From an uncultured Rikenellaceae bacterium (GTDB lineage Bacteria; Bacteroidota; Bacteroidia; Bacteroidales; Rikenellaceae): DNA of 64,000 bases. This document shows, piece by piece, positions 37,684 through 46,153 of this stretch. Position 1 is the first letter of the stretch; each line of letters begins with the position of its first letter. A program made the translations under genes and the position numbers. The notes beneath the pieces are model-generated. The model searched no databases. It saw only the letters and a list, made by a program, of their open reading frames with translations, and was not told the origin of the DNA. Where the stretch lies: the NCBI GenBank assembly GCA_947038405.1, contig CAMQVY010000012.1, positions 1 through 64,000 of the forward strand. The letters are read 5' to 3'.

Positions 37684-38595
37684 ATGGAGCAGATATCAAC
37701 TACAATTATTATTATTATTTTAGCTCTTCTTATTCCTAATACTATTAGTTTAACTAAAGCAAAACTGGCTGGAAGAAGAGGTGTTAGAATATACCAGTAT
37801 TTTATGGATACAATAAAACTCCTTAGAAAAGGAGCGGTGTACTCCCCTACTACAACTGCAATATTCAAAATAGCACCTTCAGTCTATTTAGGAGCCTCTA
37901 TTGTAGCAATGCTAATGATTCCTGTTGGAGTACTACACCCTATGTTCGCATTTAATGGCGACGTAATTATGTTCTGTTACTTAATGGCTCTAGGTCGAGC
38001 GGCAATCATCCTTGCGGCGATGGACACTGGTAGTAGCTTTGAAGGGATGGGGGCTAGTAGAGAAGCTCTTTATGGTGCGCTTATTGAACCAGCTCTATTC
38101 CTGACAATTGGAACTATTGCTCTTATTTCTGGAAGTACTAATTTTAGTGACATGTTCTCACTTATTAAGTCAGATAACATTAATATGGTGATAGTAATGC
38201 TGATTATTGGATACATATCTATCAAAATATTTACTGTAGAAATGGGCAGAATCCCAATAGATGACCCTAAAACTCACCTCGAATTAACAATGATACACGA
38301 GGTAATGGTACTTGACTATTGTGGTATAGATTTAGCTTTTATTAATATTGCTAACTGGCTGAAAGGCGCTTCGATTGCAATGATTGCTGCAAATGCAATG
38401 ACAACAGCTTTCGCCCTTAATATTTGGCTAACAATCGCTTTTACAATATTCGTAGCTATCGCAATTGGTGTAGTTGAATCGATATACGCTAGAGCCAAAA
38501 TGGCTCGAAATACAACATATATATTAACTATTACGGCTATCGCAATGTTGATATTCTTCGTCGCTTTTATTTTACTTAAAGATATTAAACTATAA
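37684..38595 (+). CDS. HyfC-like (NuoH-type) membrane anchor subunit
   Basis: The 303-residue protein has about eight transmembrane helices of the NuoH/HycD family. The cytoplasmic loop RRGVRIYQYFMDTIKLLRK and the family signature VEMGRIPIDDPKTHLELTMI, with its conserved acidic residues, form the contact site for the soluble arm, next to the E-channel in complex I. In hydrogenases this subunit ties the catalytic pair to the membrane. It lies 1 nt after the HyfB-like gene and 1 nt before the HyfE-like gene. Retention of the acidic loop suggests that docking and coupling still matter, although the catalytic subunits are stripped of metal ligands. Confidence 0.9.
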   Translation: MEQISTTIIIIILALLIPNTISLTKAKLAGRRGVRIYQYFMDTIKLLRKGAVYSPTTTAIFKIAPSVYLGASIVAMLMIPVGVLHPMFAFNGDVIMFCYLMALGRAAIILAAMDTGSSFEGMGASREALYGALIEPALFLTIGTIALISGSTNFSDMFSLIKSDNINMVIVMLIIGYISIKIFTVEMGRIPIDDPKTHLELTMIHEVMVLDYCGIDLAFINIANWLKGASIAMIAANAMTTAFALNIWLTIAFTIFVAIAIGVVESIYARAKMARNTTYILTITAIAMLIFFVAFILLKDIKL

Positions 38596-38596
38596 T

Positions 38597-39232
38597 ATGG
38601 TATTCGCTCTAATTATACTATACGTAATAACTCTTATCTCAATCTCTATTACTGAGAGATTTAGAGATTATGCTTCAATTATTGCTATGCAAGGTTGGAT
38701 ACTACTATTTATTGTGCTCTTTAAACTACACTCAATTCATATATCTGAACTGTTTTTTGTTCTTGCGGAAACACTTATATTTAAAGCTATTATCGTTCCT
38801 GCAATGCTATTTAAAATTATTAGAAAAACTAAAACAAACCATATTTATGCAATTGGACAGAGCCAATTCCCATCCCTAATTACATCTATTATTGCTCTTA
38901 TTGCTAGTATCGTAACAACGTACTATATTGCTGATACAACAAGTAATATGGTGTTCTTTGGTGTTGCTCTATACGCACTGTTTAGTGGACTACTACTTAT
39001 CATACGACGAAAACGGATATTCTCTCACTTAGTAGGATTCCTTGTAATCGAAAATGGAGTATTTCTATTCTCAATGGCGATAGGTATCGAAATGCCATTC
39101 CTTATTAATATAGCAATACTTCTTGATATCCTTCTTGTCGTGTTAATGCTCGGTATGTTCCTTAGTAAAATTGGAACCTCACTAAAAAGTATTGACGTCG
39201 ATGCTGAAACTCTAACTACATTAAAAAATTAA
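38597..39232 (+). CDS. HyfE-like membrane subunit (NuoK-type C-terminal part)
   Basis: The 211-residue protein is nearly all hydrophobic, with about six helices. The pattern ELFFVLAETLIFKAIIVPAML, with Glu and Lys inside membrane segments, and IENGVFLFSMAIG near the C-terminus are typical of HyfE, which resembles NuoK. These buried acidic residues take part in ion transfer in the complex I family. The gene is packed tightly in the operon (1 nt before, 2 nt after). HyfE is found in hydrogenase-4 and Ehr complexes but not in hydrogenase-3, which helps place the operon type. Confidence 0.85.
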   Translation: MVFALIILYVITLISISITERFRDYASIIAMQGWILLFIVLFKLHSIHISELFFVLAETLIFKAIIVPAMLFKIIRKTKTNHIYAIGQSQFPSLITSIIALIASIVTTYYIADTTSNMVFFGVALYALFSGLLLIIRRKRIFSHLVGFLVIENGVFLFSMAIGIEMPFLINIAILLDILLVVLMLGMFLSKIGTSLKSIDVDAETLTTLKN

Positions 39233-39234
39233 GT

Positions 39235-40644
39235 ATGTTAACAATATATTTCTTAGCTACATTGTCGATTGTTGCGGTACTTTGCCTAGCTAAAGATCGT
39301 AAACATACGATCGCTTTAAGTGCTATCTTCTACGCTTTACAAATGTATTTCGCAGTCGATATAATTCTAAACCATATTGGAGAGACTCAACTTAGTTTCT
39401 TTACTTTCGATAATTTAGGAGTACTATGTTTTTCACTCCTATCGGTGGTCTCGGCTATGACATTCTACCACAGCATTAGATATCTTGACACTGAAACAAA
39501 TGCCCAATTTAGACTGTATAATCAACTTCTTATTCTTTTATCCTGTGCAATTACCGCAACTTACTTTGCAAACAATCTTGCCGTTACTTGGATATTAATT
39601 GAGGCTACTACAATTTTTGCTGCCGTTATTGTATACCATAGAAGAGATAAAAAAAGCCTTGAGGCAACATGGAAATATATATTCGTTTGCTCTACGGGTA
39701 TCGCAATAGCATACTTAGGAATACTACTAATTAGTAGCGCAGCAGTAGATGGAGAGCTCAGTTACGTAGCTCTTGCTTCTGCTATTAATAGCGGAAATAT
39801 GCTATACATGAAAATCGCATTTATTTTTATTCTTGTAGGATACAGCTCGAAAATGGAGATATTCCCTCTATACACTGTAGGGGTAGATGCTAATTTAGTA
39901 GCGCCAACTCCAGCTTCGGCTCTAATATCATCAGGACTCGTAAATGCAGGATTTGTAGCTATTTTTAGAGTTTTTATGATATACAAAGATACTCCAATAT
40001 TCCAATGGATATCTAATGTATTAATTGTAGCTGGCGTAGCATCTATATTTATTGGAGTACTATATCTTAGACAGACGAACAACTATAAAAGAATGTTGTC
40101 ATACTCAACTGTCGAAAATATGGGAATCGTTGCTATTGGATTAGGAATAGGGGGATATGGTCTATATGCTGCTATCCTTCATGTTATTGCTCACACACTA
40201 ATAAAGTCTGGAATGTTCTTCCAAATTGCACAAGTCGGTAAAAAATATGGAACTTACAGAATTAATAGAATTAATGACTACCTTAAATATTGTCATATAG
40301 GTGGAATTGCAATTATTGCTGGGGCAATACTACTTCTTGCATTCCCACCTTCAGGTCTTTTCGTCTCAGAACTAATGATAGTGAGACAGATAGTAATCCT
40401 CGAAAAATGGTGGCTGTTAGTCGTTATTGTTCTTATGCTATGTATTGCAATGTATGGAGTGCTTAACCAAGTAATTAAACTATCATACACTGAGTCGAAA
40501 CGTAAAACAACTAATTATAAAATAGATATAATCGGTGTTTGGCTATCTTTTGGTTTAATTATAGCCGCTTGTATATTAGGCCTTTGGCAACCTGTATGGT
40601 TTGTTGAGTTTATTAATGAAATATTAAATATGTATAGCGTATGA
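39235..40644 (+). CDS. HyfF-like proton-translocating membrane subunit
   Basis: The 469-residue protein is the second Mrp/NuoN-type channel subunit, with about 13 helices. It has the TM5 glutamate in VTWILIEATT, the Lys-containing GYSSKMEIFPLYTVGVDANLVA segment, ASALISSGLVNAGF and, later, HVIAHTLIKSGMFFQIAQVG with its conserved His and Lys. Two such pump-like subunits plus HyfC and HyfE form the full hydrogenase-4/Ehr membrane arm; a HyfD-like subunit is missing. Its end overlaps the HyfG-like start by 4 nt (ATGA), so the membrane and soluble arms are translationally coupled. Confidence 0.88.
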   Translation: MLTIYFLATLSIVAVLCLAKDRKHTIALSAIFYALQMYFAVDIILNHIGETQLSFFTFDNLGVLCFSLLSVVSAMTFYHSIRYLDTETNAQFRLYNQLLILLSCAITATYFANNLAVTWILIEATTIFAAVIVYHRRDKKSLEATWKYIFVCSTGIAIAYLGILLISSAAVDGELSYVALASAINSGNMLYMKIAFIFILVGYSSKMEIFPLYTVGVDANLVAPTPASALISSGLVNAGFVAIFRVFMIYKDTPIFQWISNVLIVAGVASIFIGVLYLRQTNNYKRMLSYSTVENMGIVAIGLGIGGYGLYAAILHVIAHTLIKSGMFFQIAQVGKKYGTYRINRINDYLKYCHIGGIAIIAGAILLLAFPPSGLFVSELMIVRQIVILEKWWLLVVIVLMLCIAMYGVLNQVIKLSYTESKRKTTNYKIDIIGVWLSFGLIIAACILGLWQPVWFVEFINEILNMYSV

Positions 40645-42158
40645 GCTGGATGAGGTTGAAAAATAGTGATAATGAAGTTAACATAGACGAAATACCATCT
40701 ATTGATTATCATGAATTTTATCAAAATGTAGTTGAGATGCTGGCTGTTGAAAACTTCCATATAGCTGACTACTTTGGATACACAACTAATAATGGACTGA
40801 AATTAATAGCAATTATTTTAGATGACCTAAATGCTGAAGTGCTAATTGCATCCCATCTATATCACTACTATTGCGAAGATAGCATTATATCTATTACGGC
40901 TAAATGTGAGGCATTACACCCATTTGAAAGAGATATTACTGAGCGATATGGTATAGTTTTTAAAGATAATCCTTGGAATAAACCTCTCCGATTCTTGCCA
41001 AATAGATTTGATAAAAGTCTAATTATTGAGAATTATCCATTCTACCAAATTTCAGGAGAGACTCTCCATGAGGTTAATGTTGGTCCTATACACGCAGGGA
41101 TAATTGAACCAGGAGCATTTAGGTTTACTTGTAATGGTGAAAAAGTACTGCATCTTGAAGTTGCGCTTGGATATCAACACAGAGGTGTCGAAGAGGCTAT
41201 GTGTAGTACGAATTCATCTCTTAGACAAAATATTATTGCCGAAAGTATCGCTGGGGATAGCGCAGTTTCAAACGCTTTCGCATTTACTACAATTATTGAA
41301 AAACTCACAATAAACAAAAATAATATATCTCCACAGTTGAATATCCAAAGAGTGATTGCTCAAGAGCTTGAACGTGTTGCGATGCACATTGCAGATACAG
41401 GTGCTCTTTGTGGTGATATTGGATACCAACTTGGTCAAGTAGCTTGTGAGGCTCTTCGAACTGTTACTATAAACACAACGCAAGCGTGGTGTGGCAACAG
41501 ATTTGGGAAAAACCTTATTAGACCTTGGGGTAGTAATTTCCCTCTAAACAGAGAGATCGTAAGTGAAATAAAAAATAATATGTCCGATGTACTCAGAAGA
41601 TATGACGAGGTGAGGCAAAATATAAAAAATACACCTTCTGTTATTGCTAGATTCGAGGCGTGCGGAACTGTAGATAGAAATATTGCACTACACATTGGTG
41701 CTGTAGGTGTGTGTGCTAAAGCATCTGGAGTTATGAGAGATATTAGAAAAACACACCCATACGCAGAGTACAAAAACATAGACCATAAACCAATAGTTAA
41801 AACTTACGGAGATGTAATGTCACGCTTAACTATACGTTGTAGAGAGGTGATACAATCTATTGAATACGTACTAGATCTTATAGCCAAAGTAAAATTTGAT
41901 GATACGATTACGCCTCCTATATATAACACAAAACTGAAACCTAATACATTAGCTTTCTCGTTCGTTGAAGGGTGGAGAGGTGAGATCGCTCATACTGCAA
42001 TAACAGATGAAAACGGAAGTATCTGTTGCTACAAAGTAAAAGATCCATCTATACACAACTGGTTAGCTCTATCTCTTGCCGTTAGAGATGAGGGAATTTC
42101 AGACTTCCCAATATGTAACAAAAGCTTTAGTCTGTCGTACTGCGGACACGATTTATAG
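40641..42158 (+). CDS. HyfG-like large subunit lacking the NiFe cysteines
   Basis: The 505-residue protein is a NuoC-NuoD fusion: residues 20-125 are NuoC-like (HPFERDITERYGI), and 140-505 match the [NiFe] large subunit/NuoD fold (VGPIHAGIIEPGAF, GYQHRGVEEAM, RVIAQELERVAMHI). At the N-terminal CxxC position, where hydrogenases read ERICGIC, it reads ESIAGDS (residues 201-207). At the C-terminal CxxC it reads FSLSYCGHD (496-504), so both paired sites are broken. The chain ends right there, with no peptide for a maturation protease to remove. It cannot hold a NiFe centre by known chemistry. This fits the Ehr group of hydrogenase-related complexes. Confidence 0.88.
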   Translation: MSWMRLKNSDNEVNIDEIPSIDYHEFYQNVVEMLAVENFHIADYFGYTTNNGLKLIAIILDDLNAEVLIASHLYHYYCEDSIISITAKCEALHPFERDITERYGIVFKDNPWNKPLRFLPNRFDKSLIIENYPFYQISGETLHEVNVGPIHAGIIEPGAFRFTCNGEKVLHLEVALGYQHRGVEEAMCSTNSSLRQNIIAESIAGDSAVSNAFAFTTIIEKLTINKNNISPQLNIQRVIAQELERVAMHIADTGALCGDIGYQLGQVACEALRTVTINTTQAWCGNRFGKNLIRPWGSNFPLNREIVSEIKNNMSDVLRRYDEVRQNIKNTPSVIARFEACGTVDRNIALHIGAVGVCAKASGVMRDIRKTHPYAEYKNIDHKPIVKTYGDVMSRLTIRCREVIQSIEYVLDLIAKVKFDDTITPPIYNTKLKPNTLAFSFVEGWRGEIAHTAITDENGSICCYKVKDPSIHNWLALSLAVRDEGISDFPICNKSFSLSYCGHDL

Positions 42159-42178
42159 GATAGTAAAAAATTATACTT

Positions 42179-42958
42179 ATGCTTATTTCAAAATTAAAGG
42201 TCATTAAAAGCCACGGGAAACAATTTATCCCAAACCTACATAAAGTTACTCTAACTCAAAGATTTAGAGGTAGACCAATTATTGCTGATTCCGTAGATAC
42301 TGAAACAATAGAAAATCTAGTGAATTTATGCCCTATGGAGGCAATAAGTCGAGAGCCTCTAGCAATTGACTTAGGGAAATGTTTATTTTGTGGTGAGTGC
42401 CAATTCCAATACCCAAATACAATTCAATTCTCTAACGATTATCGTATAGCCGCGTCTAAACGACAGGACTTAATTGTAACAGCTCAGAATAAAGACGTAA
42501 TAGAGTTTGACCACCAATATGTTCAAAAATATATTACTAAATATTTTGGAAGATCACTAAAACTTCGTCAAGTATGTGCAGGTGGTGACAATAGTTGCGA
42601 AATGGAACTAAACGCTTCTATGAATGTGAACTTCGACTTTAGTCGATATGGGATAGAATTCGTTGCATCTCCGAGACACGCAGACGGAATTGTTATTACT
42701 GGTCCTATCACAAATAGTATGGCTGCTCCTCTTCAGATGTGTTACGAGGCCATGGCTGAACCGAAAATTATTATAGTTGTAGGAACTGATGCAATTAGTG
42801 GAGGTGTGTTCGCTAATAGCAAAGCGATTAATAGAGAATTTCTAAACATAAATAGACCAGACTTATGGATTCCTGGTAATCCAGTACATCCAATGTCTTT
42901 TATTGAAGGGGTACTTGCTCTTTTAGGTAAGGCTAAGCGTGATGCAAAGAATGAATAA
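42179..42958 (+). CDS. ferredoxin-HyfI (NuoB-like) fusion with most cluster ligands replaced
   Basis: The 259-residue protein joins a bacterial-type ferredoxin domain (about 25-95) to a NuoB/HyfI small subunit (about 120-250). In the ferredoxin part C51, C68, C71 and C74 remain; the first three cysteines of motif 1 are absent and position 78 is Tyr. In the HyfI part, AGSCNGCE of relatives reads AGGDNSCE (D137, C140), GDCA/GACG reads GTDA (D204) and PGCPP reads PGNPVHP (N234), so three of the four proximal-cluster ligands are gone. GPITNSM and SGGVF keep the fold. It lies 20 nt after the HyfG-like gene and overlaps the first chrA half. Confidence 0.88.
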   Translation: MLISKLKVIKSHGKQFIPNLHKVTLTQRFRGRPIIADSVDTETIENLVNLCPMEAISREPLAIDLGKCLFCGECQFQYPNTIQFSNDYRIAASKRQDLIVTAQNKDVIEFDHQYVQKYITKYFGRSLKLRQVCAGGDNSCEMELNASMNVNFDFSRYGIEFVASPRHADGIVITGPITNSMAAPLQMCYEAMAEPKIIIVVGTDAISGGVFANSKAINREFLNINRPDLWIPGNPVHPMSFIEGVLALLGKAKRDAKNE

Positions 42959-43496
42959 AATCGAAACAGTTAAATTAAAAGCTCTATTCACCTCTTTTAG
43001 TAAAATTGGAATATCTACTTTTGGTGGTGGATACGCAATGATACCAATCATTGAACGAGAAATTGTTGAGAATCGAAAATGGATCGAAAAAGACCAATTC
43101 TTAGAACTCCTTACTCTTGCTCAATCTGCTCCAGGTCCTTTGGCGCTTAATACGGCTGTCTTTGTCGGATATAAAATATGTAAATTCAAAGGAGCACTAG
43201 TCTCTGTTTGCGGCATAGTAATACCTTCATTTACTATAATACTTATTATTGCTCTATTCTTCTCTAAAATTAAAGATAACCAAACCGTGATTGCCGCATT
43301 TAAAGGTATAAGACCCGCTGTTGTAGCTCTTATATTAGCCCCAATATTCGGATTGGTAAAAGGAATGGAGTACTATAAAATAGCTCTCGCAATTGCTGCG
43401 GCATTAGCCGTTTGGTTACTAGGAATATCTCCTATAGCATTCATCGTATTAGGTGCAATAGCTGGTTTACTACACGTAGGTTTTATAAAAAAATAA
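42951..43496 (+). CDS. chromate-transporter family protein, first half-size ChrA
   Basis: From the ATG at 42951 the protein has 181 residues; ATG 42942 and GTG 42939 are in-frame alternatives, and all overlap the upstream gene's end. The ChrA signature is clear: ISTFGGGYAMIPIIEREIV and the second motif QSAPGPLALNTAVFVGYK. About six transmembrane segments fit a half-size (short) ChrA, which usually works as a pair with the next gene. In anaerobic Bacteroidetes these proteins are widespread, and chromate may not be the natural substrate. Overlap with the hydrogenase-like operon suggests co-expression and possibly an ion-coupled link. Confidence 0.88.
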   Translation: MNKIETVKLKALFTSFSKIGISTFGGGYAMIPIIEREIVENRKWIEKDQFLELLTLAQSAPGPLALNTAVFVGYKICKFKGALVSVCGIVIPSFTIILIIALFFSKIKDNQTVIAAFKGIRPAVVALILAPIFGLVKGMEYYKIALAIAAALAVWLLGISPIAFIVLGAIAGLLHVGFIKK

Positions 43497-43503
43497 TGTA
43501 ATA

Positions 43504-44025
43504 ATGATATATTTTCAACTATTTATAACCTATCTTAAAATTGGCTTTTTCGGATTTGGTGGAGGATACACAATGCTTTCTCTTATTCAACATGAAGTCG
43601 TTGAATACAGACATTGGATATCTAATAGTGAATTGACTGATATTATCGCAATATCTCAAATGACACCAGGACCTATCGCAATTAATAGTGCAACATATAT
43701 CGGATATACTGTAACTGGAAATATATGGGGCTCTATTATAGCCACAGTTGCTGTGTGCCTGCCTGCCCTATCTATAATGATACTAATAACTAGATTTTAC
43801 CTAAAACTGCAAAATAACAAGTATGTTACTGGCATTCTTAGTGGTATGAAACCAATGATGATAGGTATGATTCTCTCTGCTGGGATACTATTACTTACAC
43901 CAAATACATTTATTGATTACAAAAGTTGGATTATACTTGCTGCTGCATTTATTCTATCTATACTCAAATTAAACCCTATTATACTCATTATTATAGCTGG
44001 TATAGTAGGTGTGATGATATATTAG
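43504..44025 (+). CDS. chromate-transporter family protein, second half-size ChrA
   Basis: The 173-residue partner carries the same two signatures, GFFGFGGGYTMLSLIQHEVV and QMTPGPIAINSATYIGY, and about six membrane helices. It starts 7 nt after the first half, and the two halves presumably form one antiparallel transporter, as known for short-chain ChrA pairs. It is the last gene of the rsmE-hyf-chr transcript. The intergenic DNA after it holds two strong hairpins, shared with the convergent Sus-type operon. Confidence 0.88.
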   Translation: MIYFQLFITYLKIGFFGFGGGYTMLSLIQHEVVEYRHWISNSELTDIIAISQMTPGPIAINSATYIGYTVTGNIWGSIIATVAVCLPALSIMILITRFYLKLQNNKYVTGILSGMKPMMIGMILSAGILLLTPNTFIDYKSWIILAAAFILSILKLNPIILIIIAGIVGVMIY

Positions 44026-44103
44026 ATAAGAAAATATATCCCCCACGGTAAGATGCTGTTAAATCAAATACAAGCACAGCAATAATTAATTATTAGCAGT
44101 TAG

Positions 44104-44160
44104 TTTACACAACAAAAAAGACGCTAGAGATAATCTCTAGCGTCTTTTTTGTTGTGTAAA
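44104..44160. terminator. 27-bp perfect-stem bidirectional terminator
   Basis: Positions 44104-44130 are an exact inverted copy of 44134-44160 around a 3-nt loop. The stem contains A6 on one side and T6 on the other, then GC-rich GACGCTAGAGA, so it works as a terminator in both directions between the convergent hyf-chr and Sus-type operons. Confidence 0.9.
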
Positions 44161-44189
44161 TTGTAAACCTCAAATTAAGAGGTTTACAA
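44161..44189 (-). terminator. second hairpin after the Sus-type operon
   Basis: TTGTAAACCTC (44161-44171) and GAGGTTTACAA (44179-44189) form a perfect 11-bp stem directly next to the larger hairpin. It lies 20 nt after the last reverse-strand gene and probably backs up termination. Confidence 0.65.
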
Positions 44190-44209
44190 TTTTGGTATTA
44201 TTATTATAA

Positions 44210-46138
44210 CTAGTCTATAGGATTAATTCCAATCTCAGACATACATCCAACGTCAATACCGCCACCACGACCAGTAAGGACTTTAAGCATCATATAGCGA
44301 CCAGATTTACCAGTAGCGATAGGAATATCGTGTCTTTGTACAAATGTACCAACCGTCCAATCATGAGTCAAAATTTTATCCCATTTTGCATCGTCTTTTC
44401 CTAATGGTTCATTTGAAATATAAACTTCAATAAGTGTGGCATCATTATTTCCTCCCGTACGAGCTTGTAATCTCACAACATTAATAGGGTATGTATCAGC
44501 CATATCTATTATAAAAGACCATGGCCCATTTCCTGCTCCGTCTGGTAGGCTGTAATCATTATGCCACTTAGTTACATAATCATCATCTATAAGATTAATT
44601 GCTGGATCCGCAGCTCCACCAACACTAGAACCTTCTAATAATTTCCATTTATCTTTATCAATCTTTCCGATCATTGTAACTTCACAGAAAGAACGGTTTT
44701 TATCAATTGTAGTCTTAGTCATAAGTCCACCTTGAGATCCCTTGATTTTAACTAACTTCAAGTGGAAATTCTTATTAGATGTACTTCCTACTGTAGCTAC
44801 ATCAAGATAAGTAACATTCTCACCAGGCATAACCTTAACTTTACTAGATAGAATTGAAAAATCACTAGGTGATGTTGCATTACCCATACCTTTAACAATT
44901 TCAAATTCAAATGTTAACTCCTCGTCAAGTGTTCCCTCTATAGTTATAGGTATCTTAAGGTCTTCTCCAGCTGAAACGATTAAATCTCCTGATTTAAATC
45001 CTACTGAATTATCATCATTCATAATAACAATCTCGCCAACACCATATACCTCCGAAACATCAACACCTTTAGCATCTGTGATGTTCAAGAATATTTTACG
45101 ATCTGTATTTCCTAAAGCCTCATCAATAATCTCTATCTCAATACTTGATTTTGTCTCTCCTGGAGCTATTTCAATTTTAGTCTCTACTAGCTCAAAATGC
45201 TCACCTTCAATAGCTGTTGACTTTTCAGTATCAACAACAACATTTGCAGTTACTGTTCCCGGTACTGTAGCTGTTAAGTTAAAATTGTAAGCAATCTTAC
45301 CAATGTACTCTGGAGTCTCAACAAGAGAATCTGTTACTCTTAGGCGTCTCTCAACGTTTTTAATAGTTACCTCACAAACATTATCTAACTTAGAGATGTT
45401 AACTAAGGTATCTGTTGAATTTGTGCTCTCTAAAGTAACTGTGAAAGTTCTTGAGTTTTGAGATAGATCATCAAAAATTTTGAAAGGAATGTAATTCCAC
45501 TCATCACCTCTAGCAACCTTGATAGATGTACCATTTAGGAAATTAAAATCAGTTCCTAGTACAGCTGTTCCATTAGTAGATTTAACATTCAATTTGATAG
45601 AATCTTCTAATACACCATCAACTTTAAATGGTAACTCAAAATAAGATTGATCTTCTCCAATAGAGTACTTTTTATTAGCAAAACCAATAACTACCTCACC
45701 TGCATTCTTCTTGCCCTCAATTGTAAATTTAAGTTTGCTTTTAGAAGGATCAACAACCGCTCTTGAACTAACTTTAACTATAGTAAAAGTTACGGTCTTG
45801 TCTAATGATGAGAACTTATTCTCCTTTACATATATAGGGTACTTAGCTCTTACAGCACCCTCTCCGAGTGAAATATACTCGGGGAAAGTAAAACGATCTG
45901 TCTCTTCATAGTCACACTCTAAATAGATATCACAACGTCCTGTTAAAGGCTCTGTAAACTCTAGTTGAAGCAAACCTGTACCAACATCGTCTAAAACAAC
46001 AACATTGTCTACTCCAAAAGATATAGAAGTAGTATCTAAACCAGATTCATTATCTTTACAACCAGTTAGAGCTATACATAGTACAAAAAGCCAACCTAAA
46101 CTCTTTATACCCATTTTTTTATTTAATAATATTTTCAT
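44210..46138 (-). CDS. surface lipoprotein with Calx-beta domains and C-terminal discoidin-like domain
   Basis: The 642-residue precursor has a lipoprotein signal ending ALTGC (Cys near residue 27); ATG 46114 is an alternative start that keeps the signal. Three to four Calx-beta units follow, shown by GTAVLGTDFNFLNG, STAIEGEHFELVE and PSDFSILSS, each with the acidic strand ends that bind calcium in this fold. The last 145 residues resemble a discoidin/F5-8 type C domain: DDDYVTKWHNDYS, WSFIIDMADTYPINVVRLQAR and GRYMMLKVL. The protein probably binds sugar or protein at the cell surface. It is the final gene of the ten-gene operon and a paralogue of the gene before it. Confidence 0.82.
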   Translation of the reverse strand: MKILLNKKMGIKSLGWLFVLCIALTGCKDNESGLDTTSISFGVDNVVVLDDVGTGLLQLEFTEPLTGRCDIYLECDYEETDRFTFPEYISLGEGAVRAKYPIYVKENKFSSLDKTVTFTIVKVSSRAVVDPSKSKLKFTIEGKKNAGEVVIGFANKKYSIGEDQSYFELPFKVDGVLEDSIKLNVKSTNGTAVLGTDFNFLNGTSIKVARGDEWNYIPFKIFDDLSQNSRTFTVTLESTNSTDTLVNISKLDNVCEVTIKNVERRLRVTDSLVETPEYIGKIAYNFNLTATVPGTVTANVVVDTEKSTAIEGEHFELVETKIEIAPGETKSSIEIEIIDEALGNTDRKIFLNITDAKGVDVSEVYGVGEIVIMNDDNSVGFKSGDLIVSAGEDLKIPITIEGTLDEELTFEFEIVKGMGNATSPSDFSILSSKVKVMPGENVTYLDVATVGSTSNKNFHLKLVKIKGSQGGLMTKTTIDKNRSFCEVTMIGKIDKDKWKLLEGSSVGGAADPAINLIDDDYVTKWHNDYSLPDGAGNGPWSFIIDMADTYPINVVRLQARTGGNNDATLIEVYISNEPLGKDDAKWDKILTHDWTVGTFVQRHDIPIATGKSGRYMMLKVLTGRGGGIDVGCMSEIGINPID

Positions 46139-46153
46139 TTTTAATCTACTTTA

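Noticed and set aside
35697-42158. Annotation as a functional H2-producing hydrogenase-4 or formate hydrogenlyase
   Set aside because: Both CxxC pairs of the NiFe site are missing, no formate dehydrogenase or hyp genes are visible, and most small-subunit cluster ligands are replaced.
35697-42958. Annotation as respiratory complex I (nuo)
   Set aside because: The gene order B-C-E-F-G-I, the fused NuoCD with hydrogenase-like motifs and the HyfE subunit fit hydrogenase-4/Ehr better; NuoA, E, F, G, J and K are absent.
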